A stretch of DNA of 64,000 nucleotides from the NCBI GenBank assembly GCA_963920525.1, contig OY986435.1, positions 224,967,293 to 225,031,292 of the forward strand, in the 5' to 3' direction. Source of the DNA: Dichetophora obliterata. Lineage: Eukaryota > Arthropoda > Insecta > Diptera > Sciomyzidae. Numbering within the stretch: position 1 is the first letter of the stretch; the number at the start of each line of letters is the position of its first letter. Position numbers and translations under genes: made by a program. This document shows, one piece after another, positions 13,183 to 24,584 of the stretch. A model generated the notes under the pieces. The model was not told the DNA's origin, did not search any database, and saw nothing but the letters and a program-made list of their open reading frames with translations.

Positions 13183-14932
13183 TATCAGATACTTTATTGA
13201 GACAAAAAATATGAAATTGTTTTTTAGGTAACTCATTTGTTTACGTTAAACATAAGCCCATTGTATATTTAACACATCCGCTCGACCTACAATTGGCACG
13301 ACCGCTGACGTTTTAGTTCGGCAACATCAAAATATTCACCCACCCACCCAAAACGTCAGGAAAACTTCAATTTATACACGTTTACTTAAAACTTATCTTA
13401 CACAAATTAGACATCACAAGATTCCAGCTGTTACAATAAGCAATAAGGACAGAAAATTACAAAAACTACCAACCCATCCACGAGGAAGACGAAGACTACA
13501 ATCAGCACACAGGAAACAGGATCACAACGTATCGACGATTATACAACATTTTCAAGTACTAACAAAACATTGTAAAACACAATTGCTGTACCAAAATGTA
13601 TACACAGTTAAAAATCTTGGACTAAATATTAAACTTTCATTTAGTTTAGGTCCAAAAAAGTTTTAATTTAAAACTTCCCGAAAGTTTAAGTGAAATTTAA
13701 AACTTTTTTAGTTTAAATCGTAGTCTTGAAAAGTTTCACTTAAACGAATCACTTGACTTTTTGTATAGAAAGGGTTGCCAAGTTGCATTTAAAATTTTTT
13801 GTATATAATGAAATTTTTTATAAATGCCAGTTGTATTATTAACTGAAATCTAGAGAAGAAACTATCTTCGGTCAGGTCAAAGCTTAAATACCACGCATCA
13901 TCAATTTAAAAAATGTCACAAATTTTTCTCAAATAACGTTATATTGGCTGCAACTACATCCAATTTTTAAATTTTCAGATATTACATGAGCGTCGTAGAA
14001 AAATCTTACAGCCTAAATTTTATTTCATTATATGTAGATTTTTGTGATTTGAGTCTGATTTTGGCCATTCTCGAACTTGAGCAGTGTGTTGAAGCTTAAA
14101 GTAAATGAACATATGGAAAGAGGCCGAAAATAATTCTTTGCACTTTTTTTAATGTGTTTCTCACTATAAGCTCAGAATTTGAAAGTATCTCTCTCCGATT
14201 TACCTAAAGCTCCAAAAAATTTTTATAGAACGCTGTGAGTTATTGGATATCATTTATTTGTGTGGGAATGACTTGCGGCTAATTACTGAGAGAAAAATAT
14301 TAAGGTTAAAAAAATACTTAAAGCTTTAGTGTTGGTATTTGATGTTTATTTATTTTATGCAAAGTAAAATTATTATTTTTACCAACCCCCTAAAGACATG
14401 TCAAACGAAATAAAAAATCTCTTATTTTCTTGTGTTTTGTTTTGTTTTGCTGTAGCACAAACATGGTATTTTAAAATTTTGGGCTTTTTGCATAAAAATC
14501 AGCCCAGTACTCTTGGAGTTTATTGAGTTTATTGTGATTAAAGTAATCACAATTCTGGTAGTTTTTGTCCAATTTTCATATTTGGTAACTCATATTGAAT
14601 AAAAATAAATTGAAAACCGAGGTACGAAAAAAATTTGTAATTGTAATTTTTTTGGAAAAATAACACTTTTAACCCATATAACCAGAGTGTCAACTTTAAA
14701 GTCGCTTGCGGTTTGTTAAAATATTAAAATTTGTTTCTGAAAATTTTAAGGCTTACTTTTGTTTTGTGCGATACCGAAACTCCGGTGCGTTATTAAAGGT
14801 CAGAAAAAAATATTATAAATTATATATATAAATTAAGATTTAAAATCAACATTCACAAGAAATTTCCGCTAACTGATCACTTTCTACTACTAAAAACATA
14901 CATAAATTCTTAGAAGAAAGGGAAAGAGACGT
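13183..14932. other. No gene seen; one less AT-rich patch
   Basis: 13255-13560 is richer in GC than its surroundings and contains CCCACCCACCCA, but I cannot assign it; it may be an old retroelement fragment. The remainder is AT-rich with no recognisable element. Confidence 0.4.
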
Positions 14933-15689
14933 ATTTTTGAAGTGAAAACTTCTTTAGGCTCGTTGAACGATTTTGGTAGAGGGTAAATCTTTGGTTTGCG
15001 TCATCATATATTTCCGAGGAACTCTCGTCATCAATACAGACAGCAAAGATAACAAGATAGGAAAATTAGAAAACATAACCTAAAAAAATGTTTGCATGTA
15101 TTTGTGCATAAAAATATCAACAATTATCGTCACTCTTGTTCTTAATCGGCCTCAAGCTCACAAAGAAATCACTTGGCAACTCCTGAAATTAATGCATATA
15201 ATCTGTTTGTTAGCATATAAATACTTCAGTTAGGTTGCAATAAGATGTTTGCAAACAAAACTTATTATTAATTCGCTTTATATTGGTCTATATATGCTTT
15301 TAAAGTTTTGCAATTTCTTCAGTTATTGTATTTGTCAACATTTTTGAAAAATTTGCTTTTACTTAAACAGCTGCTATGCATGGTGAGATTTAAAAATGGA
15401 ACGATCTTCTTCTTTTTCTGCTTTTTTCTGCTGGAACTTCGATTGCAAACAAGAAAAAATAATGTATGGATTGAGTGTTTTAACATTTTAATCTTTAAGT
15501 TGTGATAAAGGAATATGTTGAACATTCAAATAATTACATGCATGCTCTTATTTTATTATATATCGTCCAACAAAGTTTGACAATTTTCACACTTGTTGTA
15601 TTTGTCAGTGGCTTTTTATTTTCACCACTGCGGCATTTTATTTTCAGAGTTGTCAACTATCATTGTTTTATTAATAAAGTTTTTCATAG

Positions 15690-16083
15690 CACGGGGGTTA
15701 CACGAGACAGTACTGTTAAGTCAGTGAAAAATAAGTTTTAATTGCCAAACTTTGTGTCTGTGAAAAAGAGTACAGACAGTTGGTAAGACAGTTGGCAAGA
15801 CAGTAGACAAAATATTAAAAAATTTCTATTTAATGAAGAAAATTTTTGTTAAAACTACGAGTACGCCAAAGTATTGCAAATTTTCCATTAATTCTATTAA
15901 ATTTTCACGTATTCTGTCACTTGATATGCTAAATATCATTCTACTTTCCTAGCTACTGTCCCGCCATCTACAAAAAACTTAAGACAGTAGAGCAGACAGT
16001 AGCAAAAGTTAGTGTGTGTGTGGGTAAAAATTTGTGAATGTGTTGTGATTGTCTTAACAGTACTGTCTCGTGTAACCTCCGTG
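15690..16083. mobile_element. 394-bp MITE with about 30-bp inverted ends
   Basis: The ends share 'GTTACACGAGACAGTACTG' and its complement, preceded by CACGG. Subterminal regions are rich in ACAGT-containing direct repeats (for example around 15765-15800 and 15980-16000). The second copy of the surrounding repeat (near 48430) lacks this segment, supporting insertion. I cannot see a clean target duplication, so the exact ends and superfamily stay open. Confidence 0.75.
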
Positions 16084-16616
16084 AAAAGGGTAAGTGTCAG
16101 AAGGAAACTTTTCAGTCGTGGTAGGATAGAAAATATCAGGTTGAATAAAATTTGTGTGTGTTGAAATAAATTTGTCTTTTTTGCTGTGTCAATTGGACGA
16201 TGAAATTTTGACAATTGCAAATTTTGACGTTTCACATTTCGATCGTGTCTTATACTACGTTCATACTACGGCATAAATTACTTAATTTGTCATAAATTAC
16301 TTCACTTAAATCAACTGCGTTCAAACTAGCTGTTCGTTATTTGTTTTGACAGTTCGTTGACAACTCATATATTTGCTTATTTTGTGGCAAATGTAAGTAA
16401 AGCAAAGAAAGTAAATAAGCCATCGCGAGGCATAAACGTGAATTTAAACAGTTTTTGTTTTATTTAGCATGTCCGACCATCAAAAATTGATAAGTTTCCA
16501 CTATTTTTAATTTTAAATCTTTATACTGTCCCACTATGTACTTAAATTTTAAAAAACAAATAAAACGTTCCATAGTTGCTTTTTAATTTTAAAAATTCTA
16601 TACTGTAACATGTCGG

Positions 16617-17270
16617 TTATTTTATTGTCTTTCCAACGAGATAAATATGATTAATGTTGGACGAAATGGGAGCACTTTCTAGCAGTGTTCTTAGCAGTTC
16701 AAGTTTTCTAATACTGAATCCAGGCATATCCTGCACGTACTCTTTTAATTTTTCCGGTTGTGACAAGTCAATAGCCGTTGATGCAGAACGACACTCTTTG
16801 GTTAGTCCCAGCTGGCCAGCATCAAAGACACCCCCTAGCTGAGGCCACAACGTCGAAAATTCTTCAACATTCAAACTGCTTGGTTCGGCTAACGATTTGA
16901 GCTAGTCAGAGCAATGGATGCTCATCGCAGAGCTGGTGAATGAATTGGAATTTGGGAATACGAATACCAATTTTTCTAGTACTTGGATTGAGGAAACTAA
17001 TGCTTAAGTTCTGTGAACGTTCGATAACTATCGTTCTGGATCCCGGCAGCAAACGTTTCAACAACGCATCGTTTATATGCTCAGCTTTACCATAGCAACG
17101 AAGAGTAGCCTAGTCTTTCACACAAATTGCCATTGGTTTATGACAGTCTTGTCCTTTGATTTCATACAACTTTTGTATGGCCTTCTCATTGTTGGCATTG
17201 CAGGCTAGACCATAAACAGTGTCGGTTGGTAGAGCTATAACTTCGTCCGATTGTAAGCATCTTCGTGCTT
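16617..17270 (-). pseudogene. YRDC (threonylcarbamoyl-AMP synthase) fragment
   Basis: YRDC/Sua5 proteins make threonylcarbamoyl-AMP for the t6A modification of tRNA. Running down the minus strand, family motifs appear in order: 'ALPTDTVYGLAC', 'IKGQDCHKPMAICV', 'LLPGSRTIVIERS', 'GIRIPKFQFI', 'LTSSN', 'VEEFSTLWPQL' and 'STAIDLSQP'. These cover most of the catalytic domain. The frame is broken by a stop after 'AICVKD' (17110) and at least two further shifts or stops near 16860-16920, so no product is expected. The N-terminus is missing and the gene is joined to the POLR3K fragment upstream. A neighbouring order POLR3K then YRDC matches, from memory, the dicistronic CG33785/CG33786 pair of Drosophila. 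Confidence 0.85.
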
Positions 17271-17624
17271 GATTACAGCATTTGTAAAATGTTGTCATAG
17301 GTTCATCAGCAGAGCGATTTTGCATCTGCATAAAATAAGCTTGTTTGAGAGCACAAGCCGGATAATAAGCATCAGTTGAATCTACGTTCTCCCAAGCAGC
17401 TGCACCGCCCATAACATGATTCACTTCCTAAAACATTGCAGAAATCTTAATAATAGTTCGTCTCAAATACTTAGAGCACTACTCACCTTTAGCCGTGGAA
17501 AGGTACGCGTTAAAATGTTTTAATTGATGTTTCAAATGTAAGGACATGTATTGCATAAAAAGCGATGACCTGTAGTGTCTTCCTCTACCATTAAAATATT
17601 ACCGCAAGTCGGACAAAACAACAT
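17110..17624 (-). pseudogene. POLR3K (RNA polymerase III small subunit) fragment, fused to start of YRDC
   Basis: POLR3K is a roughly 108-residue zinc-ribbon subunit of RNA polymerase III that acts in RNA cleavage and termination. Exon 1 (17624-17487) opens with MLFCPTCGN and continues to 'CNTCPYI', the first zinc ribbon, but has two stops after it. A 59-bp GT-AG intron follows (17486-17428), opening with GTGAGT. Exon 2 holds 'GGAAAWENVDST' and 'RSADEPMTTFYKCCN', hallmark POLR3K sequence; the cysteine pair expected after DST is partly lost and the last residues after KCCN are missing. Directly after KCCN the frame runs into YRDC sequence ('ALPTDTVYGLAC'), so a deletion joined the two genes. 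Because the intron is kept, this came from genomic DNA, not from spliced mRNA. Confidence 0.85.
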
Positions 17625-18010
17625 TGTGAACTTTGGATTTGGTTATTTACAAAAATGACAGCTTGTGATGCGATTTTTCGATTATTTATCGAAAAAACTA
17701 GTGCTGACACCGATTGCATCTTAATTTAAGTGGTAATTTATGATAAATTACTTAATTTCGAAGTAATTTCATTGACAGTTTTTCCACGGCGAAATTACTT
17801 AATTTGGTCATGATTTATGCATAAATTTAGATTGAGCCGTAAATTACGATAGTGAGAACATGGTATTAGCGCAAATATTTTGTTTAATTTGCATTTTATT
17901 CAATTTGCGACATATTTCATTCGTGTGCTTGTACTTGCAACTTATTTCGTAAACTTGTAATATTGTAAACTTAAAAAACTTAAAAAATAGCAAAATAATA
18001 AAAAAAAAAA

Positions 18011-18546
18011 TAACGAAAGTGCTTGAGTTTGTGTGTGTGTGTGTGTGGGCCAACGATCTCCCGGTGCATCAGCAAGTGCAGCAAAGTTAAATTAGCTTTC
18101 TTTACTGGCGAACGTCCTCCAAGTGCCACCACCAGCAAGTACAGTGCAAAATTTGTTGCTAGCCAACATTCTCCAAGTGCTATCACCAGCAGCACCAGCA
18201 AGTGCAGCACAATTCAATTGACTGGTCAACTCTCAAATATTTCAGAAGCACCATTTCAGCATGTCTCAGGCGCAGAGGCAAACTTCTGCCATTATACTCC
18301 AGCGTGAATTAAATAAATTGAAAGCGGAGAATTTGCGCTTCATTTGCTTGTGTTGTTGCTGGTGGCACTTGTTGGCACATGTTGGCTAGCAAGAAATTTG
18401 CGCTGCACTTGCTTGTGCTGTTGCTGGTGGTACTTGGAGGACGTTCACCAGCAAAGAAAGCCAATTTAACTTTGCTGCACTTGGTGATGCACCGGGATAT
18501 GGTTGGCCCATGCACACACAAACTCAAGCACTTTCGTTATTTTTTT
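18011..18546. repeat. Large inverted repeat (hairpin), arms about 165-210 bp
   Basis: The arm 18011-18169 is nearly the exact complement of 18379-18546; weaker pairing extends inward to about 18220 and 18325. The loop is about 100-200 bp. Arms contain CACCAGCAAGTGCAGCA-like repeats and, on the left, a (GT)n tract. If transcribed, the RNA would fold into a long hairpin. Open frames of 94 and 72 residues, one from each arm on opposite strands, begin with the same residues only because the arms are inverted copies; I do not treat them as genes. Confidence 0.9.
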
Positions 18547-18625
18547 GAAGTGAAAACTTCTTTAGGCTCGTTGAACGATTTTGGTAGAGGGTAAATCTTT
18601 GGTTTGCGTCATCCTCATCGTCATT
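18541..18625 (+). repeat. Partial copy of the 14934 repeat start
   Basis: Matches 14934-15005 almost base for base ('GAAGTGAAAACTTC', 'CTCGTTGAACGATTTTGG', 'TTTGGTTTGCGTCATC') in the same orientation, so copy A is bracketed by direct repeats about 3.6 kb apart. Confidence 0.85.
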
Positions 18626-18805
18626 TTGTGATTAACACTCGTCATCAACTACGACAGCGAGTAGGTTTTTAAATGACGCTCTTGGATCTTGACTACAAGG
18701 CGCTCAGCAAATGTAGCAAGCAACAAACAATAAGTTCCTCTGCTGACGCATCATTTGCGCTGTGACCTGTCAAATCCATCAGACACAGACCTGTCAAATC
18801 CATCC

Positions 18806-18962
18806 TACATGTAGGATAGTCCGAAACCCTATATTAGCATGAAAATTCTTATATAGCAGTAAGGCGTGGCAGGACAACGTCTTCCAGGGAATACTAATAT
18901 TTTATATATACATAGGTTTTCGCTTCGGTCGGCAGTCCCCTCACTGCTATACTTTTTTTTCT
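18806..18962. repeat. Dispersed repeat, inverted relative to 46949-47105
   Basis: Shares with the later copy 'CCGACCGAAGCGAAAACC' (here on the opposite strand), 'TATTCCCTGGAAGACG' (also opposite) and the palindrome CCTACATGTAGG. A diverged piece is also at 5125-5190. No coding potential; probably a MITE-like element. Confidence 0.75.
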
Positions 18963-20009
18963 TTTGACATCGAAACCATTGCAATATTTTGAAAACAATA
19001 GATTTTCTTAGTAAAACGAATTTTTGGTAAATTGAATGCAAGATTATGATAAGAAAAAGCGATTCAAAATGAGGCATTGGCTTCTTTAAGAAATTTCTTT
19101 TCATAGTACCTCAAGTTAATTCTTCCTGATTTTACCATTTAACCATTTCACATTAAATATTTTCAATAAAATCAAGAGGTAGATTGTCCGTGCAAATAAG
19201 CTCCTTGCAAATCTGTTTGCAATTATTTAACCTCTCAACGTGTTAAGTTGTTAGCAAATGCTTTTTTCTGATGTTTAAAAAGTTTTAAGTTGTTAATTAG
19301 AGCGTGTTGAAAATGTTCGCATTAACAACTTACTTATACTCAAGTAAATCCTTACAAATTCAAGCACAATTTTTAAAACCTAAAAAAAAAAACACAGGAA
19401 CATTAATCTCACAACTGGCTGCTCACGGCTAATTAATTACATGGTTAATGATGAAATTGGCTTGCTGAAAAATATTTGCTATTCACTACCCAAAAGTAAT
19501 TACGCAAGTAATTAACTTAATGCAAGTCCGGAATAAAGTAGCAACGGAATAAATCATTTTGCCGATTATATGCAATGCAAACAAAGGCATTCAAGACGGA
19601 GAAGAAAACAAACAAACAAAAAAAAACAAAAAAGACCAAAACAAAAAAAAAAACAGATAAACAAAAACAGCTCAGGGCTACATAAAAGATGAGTTGGGAC
19701 AACAAACAAAATGAAACGAAGCGAATAACACTGACATCAAGAATTTTGTTAACAAGAACAAGACAACCAACAACAACAGGGGGAAAAGCAAGAGCAAACA
19801 AAGCACATACAATTCGCAACATATTGATTGGCAGAAGCACCTGATAACTAGATTGGGTCGAGTGGTGTTTTGGGTGGTTAAAAAGTGTGAGTAAGTGTGT
19901 GCGTGCCTGTGAGTGAATGACATGCGCTTTAATGTTATGGGCCTCATTTATCTGGCATAAAGTGCATAAAAATCGACTAGAACAAAAGCAGATTCATCAG
20001 CAACACACC

Positions 20010-20076
<67 letters not shown>

Positions 20077-21385
20077 ACATTAACAAGACAAGCCAAAAAA
20101 TCCTCGGATTACATGACGGATTTCTTTTTGAGATACTCAAGGCTGCCTACGCCTCACGCTGACATGCCGGCTAAAATAATTGTAAGCAAAGGCACAAAGT
20201 GAGCTTCAGCAGCAGATAAAGAAGGATTCTGTTAAGCAAGCAGTTAATAATGTTTATACCGTTTGCTGTGTTTCGTAGAGAATAAATTAAGCCAAACCCC
20301 GTTTACTTCACTGTGTGCCGCTTCACTGACTTTCGAAGGATATTTGTAGGTATTACGAATTCTGGTAAAGCTTTTAATGACATGATTTATGACGTCACAA
20401 CACAGAAATTGTGGTGTGGCCATGCATTCTAAGGCAATCCAATCATGATTGAGAAGACTTTGGATGTTATTCTTACATCCACAAAACAAACAAATCATGT
20501 TTGAAAAAAAAAAAACAAATAAATTCGTTTTTAGATGAAAGTCTTTAGATGCAAACAACAAGATCATTTCATCAAATTAAAAAAAGTAGCCACACCATCT
20601 GGAAAAATTTACCAAAAACATTTATGAATCACCCATTTTAAGAGACAAAAAGTGCTTATTTCATTAGTGTTAGCCAGTGGTTTCGAAATCGAAAAACGTT
20701 GTATAGGGCCTAAAAACATGTTTTAAGGTTTTTGATTTTTTCTTTGTTTCATTATACACATAGAAGAATCAAGGAAAATAAATAAAAAAAGTGAACCAAT
20801 AATTTTCCCATATAAAATTTTGACCCGATGTCAAATATTTTTAAATGGAAGCTGTTAATTTTAAATTCTCATTCCTTATAAACTTGATTGATTATAGCTT
20901 AAAATCATACCATTTCAATAATGTCCACATTGAAATTTTTACAATAAACATGATTGATGCTATCATAAACACGCATAATTAAACCACTTATAGTTTAGAA
21001 TTTTAAAATGAACATGATCATAATTATTTTATAAAAGCCCAGATTGGAATTTCAGAACATGCAAGACGATACAAATTTAAAATGGAATTTTTTAATTCTG
21101 AGCATGTAGAATAGTCACGAAATATCAAATACTCAAAAAGAAATATTTGACTTCTTTACTGAAGAGGTCACATAAAAACTTTACAAACAAAAATATTGGT
21201 TATTTTTTTTAATGCAGTTATATAAACATTTTCCTACTTTACAAATCTGCATACATAAACAAAAGAAACTCTTTGAAACTTGGCATAAAAAGTGATATTT
21301 TCTGAAATTTGTTTTCAGTAAAATTTTTTGTTGTATGTATTTGCAATCCATAACCACTTCTTAGGCGGTTATTTGATATTAAGGG
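18963..21385. other. No gene seen; contains a (CA)n tract
   Basis: This stretch looks less repetitive than the rest. It includes short polypyrimidine/polypurine tracts near 19600-19660 and a (CA)n run at 20017-20072. No conserved protein is apparent; frames here owe their length to low complexity. Confidence 0.45.
20017..20072. repeat. (CA)n microsatellite
   Basis: About 28 uninterrupted CA dinucleotides. Confidence 0.97.
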
Positions 21386-22612
21386 CAGGGATGGCCATGA
21401 TTACAAATCACGATTACATATTATGATAACATTTATTCAGATTGCACAGATTCAGATCGCAGCTATTAATGTGATGCTATTGTTTGTTAGATTGGTTTTG
21501 TTAAAGAAGTGTAACAATAGTGCTCAGAAACCTTTTCTGTATTTTACTTGTCTCTGTTTTACAGTTAAACCACTTATATAAAAACAGATATAAAACAATA
21601 TATTAGTTAAAGGAATCTGCAATCAACGATTGGTTAAGCCTGATTACTGATAAATTTCTTAATCAGAATAATTTTTTATTAATGCCACTCGTCTTTGGAA
21701 TTCATTACCGAGCAATGTAAGAGCTTTAAAGGAAATAACAAGATTAAGACTTGTCGTATTTCAACATTTCGCTTCTTTCTAATCAACGATTAATAAATTC
21801 GCCAGTTTTCTTTAAAGCTATACTTTCTTCTTGTCACTTTTTTTTCTCTCTTAATTATTTCAATTTTATACTCTATCTTGATTTCTCTATTTCTACTTAA
21901 TATTAAAATTAACTATGTTGACTTTATATGATTTAAATACAAATTCTAAATGTTTGATAGTTTAAATCATACTTGATTTTAAATACAAATTCTAGTTCTT
22001 TTTAAGTTTTCCAAATAAACAACAAAAAAAAACTTTGTTGTTGTTGTTGTTTCTTTGGAAAGATTCGTTAGAACAATTAATTGTTCTAACTTTGACCTTA
22101 AGCTTAATAAACGATTTTAAACTATTAAACAACTAGAATTTGTATTTAAAATCAAGTATGATTTAAACTAACAAACATTTAGAATTTGTATTTAAATCAT
22201 ATAAAGTCAAAATAATAAATATAGAGGTCATTTAGGAAAAAACTTTATTAAAGTTAACTTTATAATAAGTATAATTGTTTAAATTACGTTAAAGAAAATC
22301 TTTAATTTGTATAATCTTAAAAAAATTATTCCAACTTGTACATTAAAAGAACTAAGTTCTTCTCGTACTATAAATAAATAAATAAACAAACATAGAAATA
22401 AATAAATTCATTCACTAGAATATGATTGATTACTTAAATTAATCACTGATTACTTTTGTATGGTTACTGATTTCTCAAAAAAATCACTAAATACTTTTAA
22501 GTTATTAATGATTTTTTTTAAATAATCAAGTAATAAATTTGTGTATGATTAATTGTAATCAGTAATTTTTTTATAATCATTACACGAGAGTAATCATTAC
22601 TGGCCAACCCTG
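21386..22612. mobile_element. Nonautonomous hAT element
   Basis: The ends CAGGGATGGCCA and TGGCCAACCCTG are hAT-type terminal repeats. The eight flanking bases are ATTAAGGG on the left and ATTGAGGG on the right, a 7-of-8 match expected for an aged hAT target duplication. The interior is AT-rich, with repeated GATTAC-type motifs near both ends and a nested foldback element at 21920-22208. No transposase is visible. Confidence 0.85.
21920..22208. mobile_element. Foldback MITE, copy 1 (nested in hAT)
   Basis: The arms of about 80 bp are inverted copies: 'ATGATTTAAATACAAATTCT' on the left and its complement on the right, each arm holding two such blocks. The centre has a (GTT)n tract and 'TTAGAACAATTAATTGTTCT'. 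A longer relative is at 51188-51775. I see no clear target duplication. Confidence 0.85.
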
Positions 22613-24576
22613 ATTGAGGGTGAAGTTTTTCGAGTCTCGTTACGAAAAATATTTTGAGTTTCGTCACGTTTTTTTGTGCACGAGCAATGATATTTTCTAT
22701 TTTTATATGTTTTTTGTATGGGGACCTCAGAAGGGTGACAGATGGAGTATAAGTGTGTTCACAAGAACTGTTGAGGGAAAGAAATTAATAGCACCAGCTT
22801 ATTCATTTGACTCCTTAGGGGTCATACTTAAAAGACTATTTTTTCTGTTGATATGCAATATAATGGATTACTTTTTCTATTTTCTTGTATTATTTGAATG
22901 TGGACGCCACGTTGGGGATACAGGCTTTTCCGAACGTCAACAAAATTTTTTTTATGAACTTCCAATGATATTAATGATTTATATAAATGGCTTGATATAA
23001 ATGATCACAAAAATAATATTATAATAAATGTACTTCAATGACACCCCCCCCCCTCCCTTAAGTGTTCTAACTTTAAGGCTTTTTAAGTACAAGTCCAATC
23101 TTAATAAATTTAGTTTGGTTTGGCAGGCCTGTAGAAGGGGAGGGGGACATTGCCCCCCTCGCCAAATCAGTCGATGAAAATCTGTAAATGAATAATTAAT
23201 ATGCATTTTGTGGATATATTTGTTTATTGCTTTAAAATAAGTTTAGTTTAAAATAATAAAAAATATACACATTCACCTTATTCATGTCTTGAATATGTAT
23301 ATAAAATTTGTTTAACGAAAAATTTCAGACAAATTGTTGCAATTTTTCAAATTTCTACTGTGTCTCCAACATTTGCTAACAAAAAATAAGTTTTGAATTT
23401 TAATAATTTTTTAACCCGCATCCATAGGAACTATCTAGAAATGAAAAGCACGTTGTGCACCAACTTGATGCAGATACAAAAAGAATATATAATTCATTGA
23501 AATGTTTTTAATTTTTAATTTTTTTTATGCATGATGAATGTTTATTAATTTTAAAACAAGAAAAAACTGCAAATATTAATTCTACCCAAAATTTAAAGAA
23601 GCAAAAGATTTAAATCAAAACATGCATGTTTGTTCTTAATATATAAATCTGAATAAAAAATTTGCATCAATTTGATTGACAAACAAATGTTTGTATGGGG
23701 AATCCCCCAATGGGTTCCAGGGGGTCTGCCACTGGCTTGGGTGGATCGGCCCTCCAAAGTTAGAAGGGGTCGGTCATGCATTAGGACTCGATTGGGGCAC
23801 TCTAAATGGGTCAAAGAGGTATTTTTCAAAAATTTACCCTACGAAAAAGTTGGGGCATTAGAATTCGTTTGGAGGTATAGTTCCTCGGGAAAATTTTCTT
23901 ATTTTGATCCCTAGAATACGATTTTCACTGAGCAATGGGCGATTTTTTTGCCTCCCCACAAATCGACCCGGCCTAATGTACATACATAATAAGTTAGCGA
24001 TATATCACTTAGTGAGGTGAAATTGTTTTGCACTGCTATCATTCTATTTTATTTACTTCTAAATGTTGCTTTTGTCATGCTGTTGTTGTGAGGGCCAAGT
24101 TTTTTTTTAATTTGTTTCTTGCAAAAAAAAAGCATATTTGAAATCTCGTCGTTCATGATTTTTTTCCCAAACATCTCTTATGAACTTGGAGGCATCATTT
24201 CTTGGAAAATACTTAAATTTTGGGAGATGCAGATGATGGTGAAGATGATCTACTGGTCATTGCATCTAGATATAAAATTTTTTTGATGTTGTTGCTTTTT
24301 GTTGTTGTTCAAATAATTTTCATGGGCATCGCTGTTTTAGATCTACTAATGAAAAAACAATGCTCTTACTTTAAGTTTATGGTTCAATAAAAAGGAGAAA
24401 ATTTCATGATTATATTTTGGACTCGTTTAAGAATGTGAAAAAGTAAGATTTTATTGTTAATTTTTGGACTTCACAGCACAAGATACAATAATTTTTCGAC
24501 GCAAGCTCACACAGATGCCATGCAAAATTTTTTCATGCTGTCGCAGCGCAATGCTCCGACGAAGTCAATTCTTGGA
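22613..24576. other. No gene seen; GC-richer patch at 23690-23960
   Basis: The patch 23690-23960 has runs of CCCC and GGGG unlike its surroundings and ends near 'ATCGACCCGGCC'. A run of C (about 23043-23052) lies nearby. I cannot assign either to a known family. The rest is AT-rich. Confidence 0.4.
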
Positions 24577-24584
24577 ATCGCAAC

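Larger units (their letters stand above)
16253..17865 (-). mobile_element. TTA-flanked element carrying captured POLR3K and YRDC pieces
   Basis: The left end TACTACGTTCATACTACG and the complement of the right end, TACCATGTTCTCACTATCG, are similar. TTA lies outside both ends (16250-16252 and 17866-17868). The other copy of the host repeat reads straight across this point with a single TTA (complement of about 48300), giving an empty site. Subterminal regions on both sides repeat 'AAATTACTTAATTT'. The 3-bp TTA duplication fits Harbinger-type (TWA) insertion. There is no transposase, so it is non-autonomous. Between the ends lie, on the minus strand, fragments of two unrelated host genes, POLR3K and YRDC. 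Confidence 0.85.
14934..18000 (+). repeat. Dispersed repeat, copy A (interrupted twice)
   Basis: This stretch matches the complement of 48180-49052 in order: 'GAAGTGAAAACTTC' and the 'AACGATTTTGGTAGAGGG' block, then 'AAGAAATCACTTGGCAACTC', then 'CACTGCGGCATTTTAT', then 'GTCGTGGTAGGATAG', and finally 'TTTCGTAAACTTGTAATATT'. Copy A carries two insertions missing from the other copy: the MITE region 15661-16110 and the TTA-flanked element 16253-17865. The family itself is not one I recognise. A third partial copy of its start lies at 18541-18625, in the same orientation. Confidence 0.8.

Noticed and set aside
16617..17624. A functional POLR3K-YRDC locus
   Set aside because: Stops follow the first POLR3K zinc ribbon, the second ribbon is damaged, and YRDC has at least one stop and two shifts. 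The inverted ends and empty site also mark it as a mobile copy.
18023..18527. Two related small proteins on opposite strands
   Set aside because: They mirror each other because the DNA is a hairpin; there is no independent coding signal.
19917..20162. 81-residue frame with a His-Thr repeat
   Set aside because: It is a translation of the (CA)n microsatellite.
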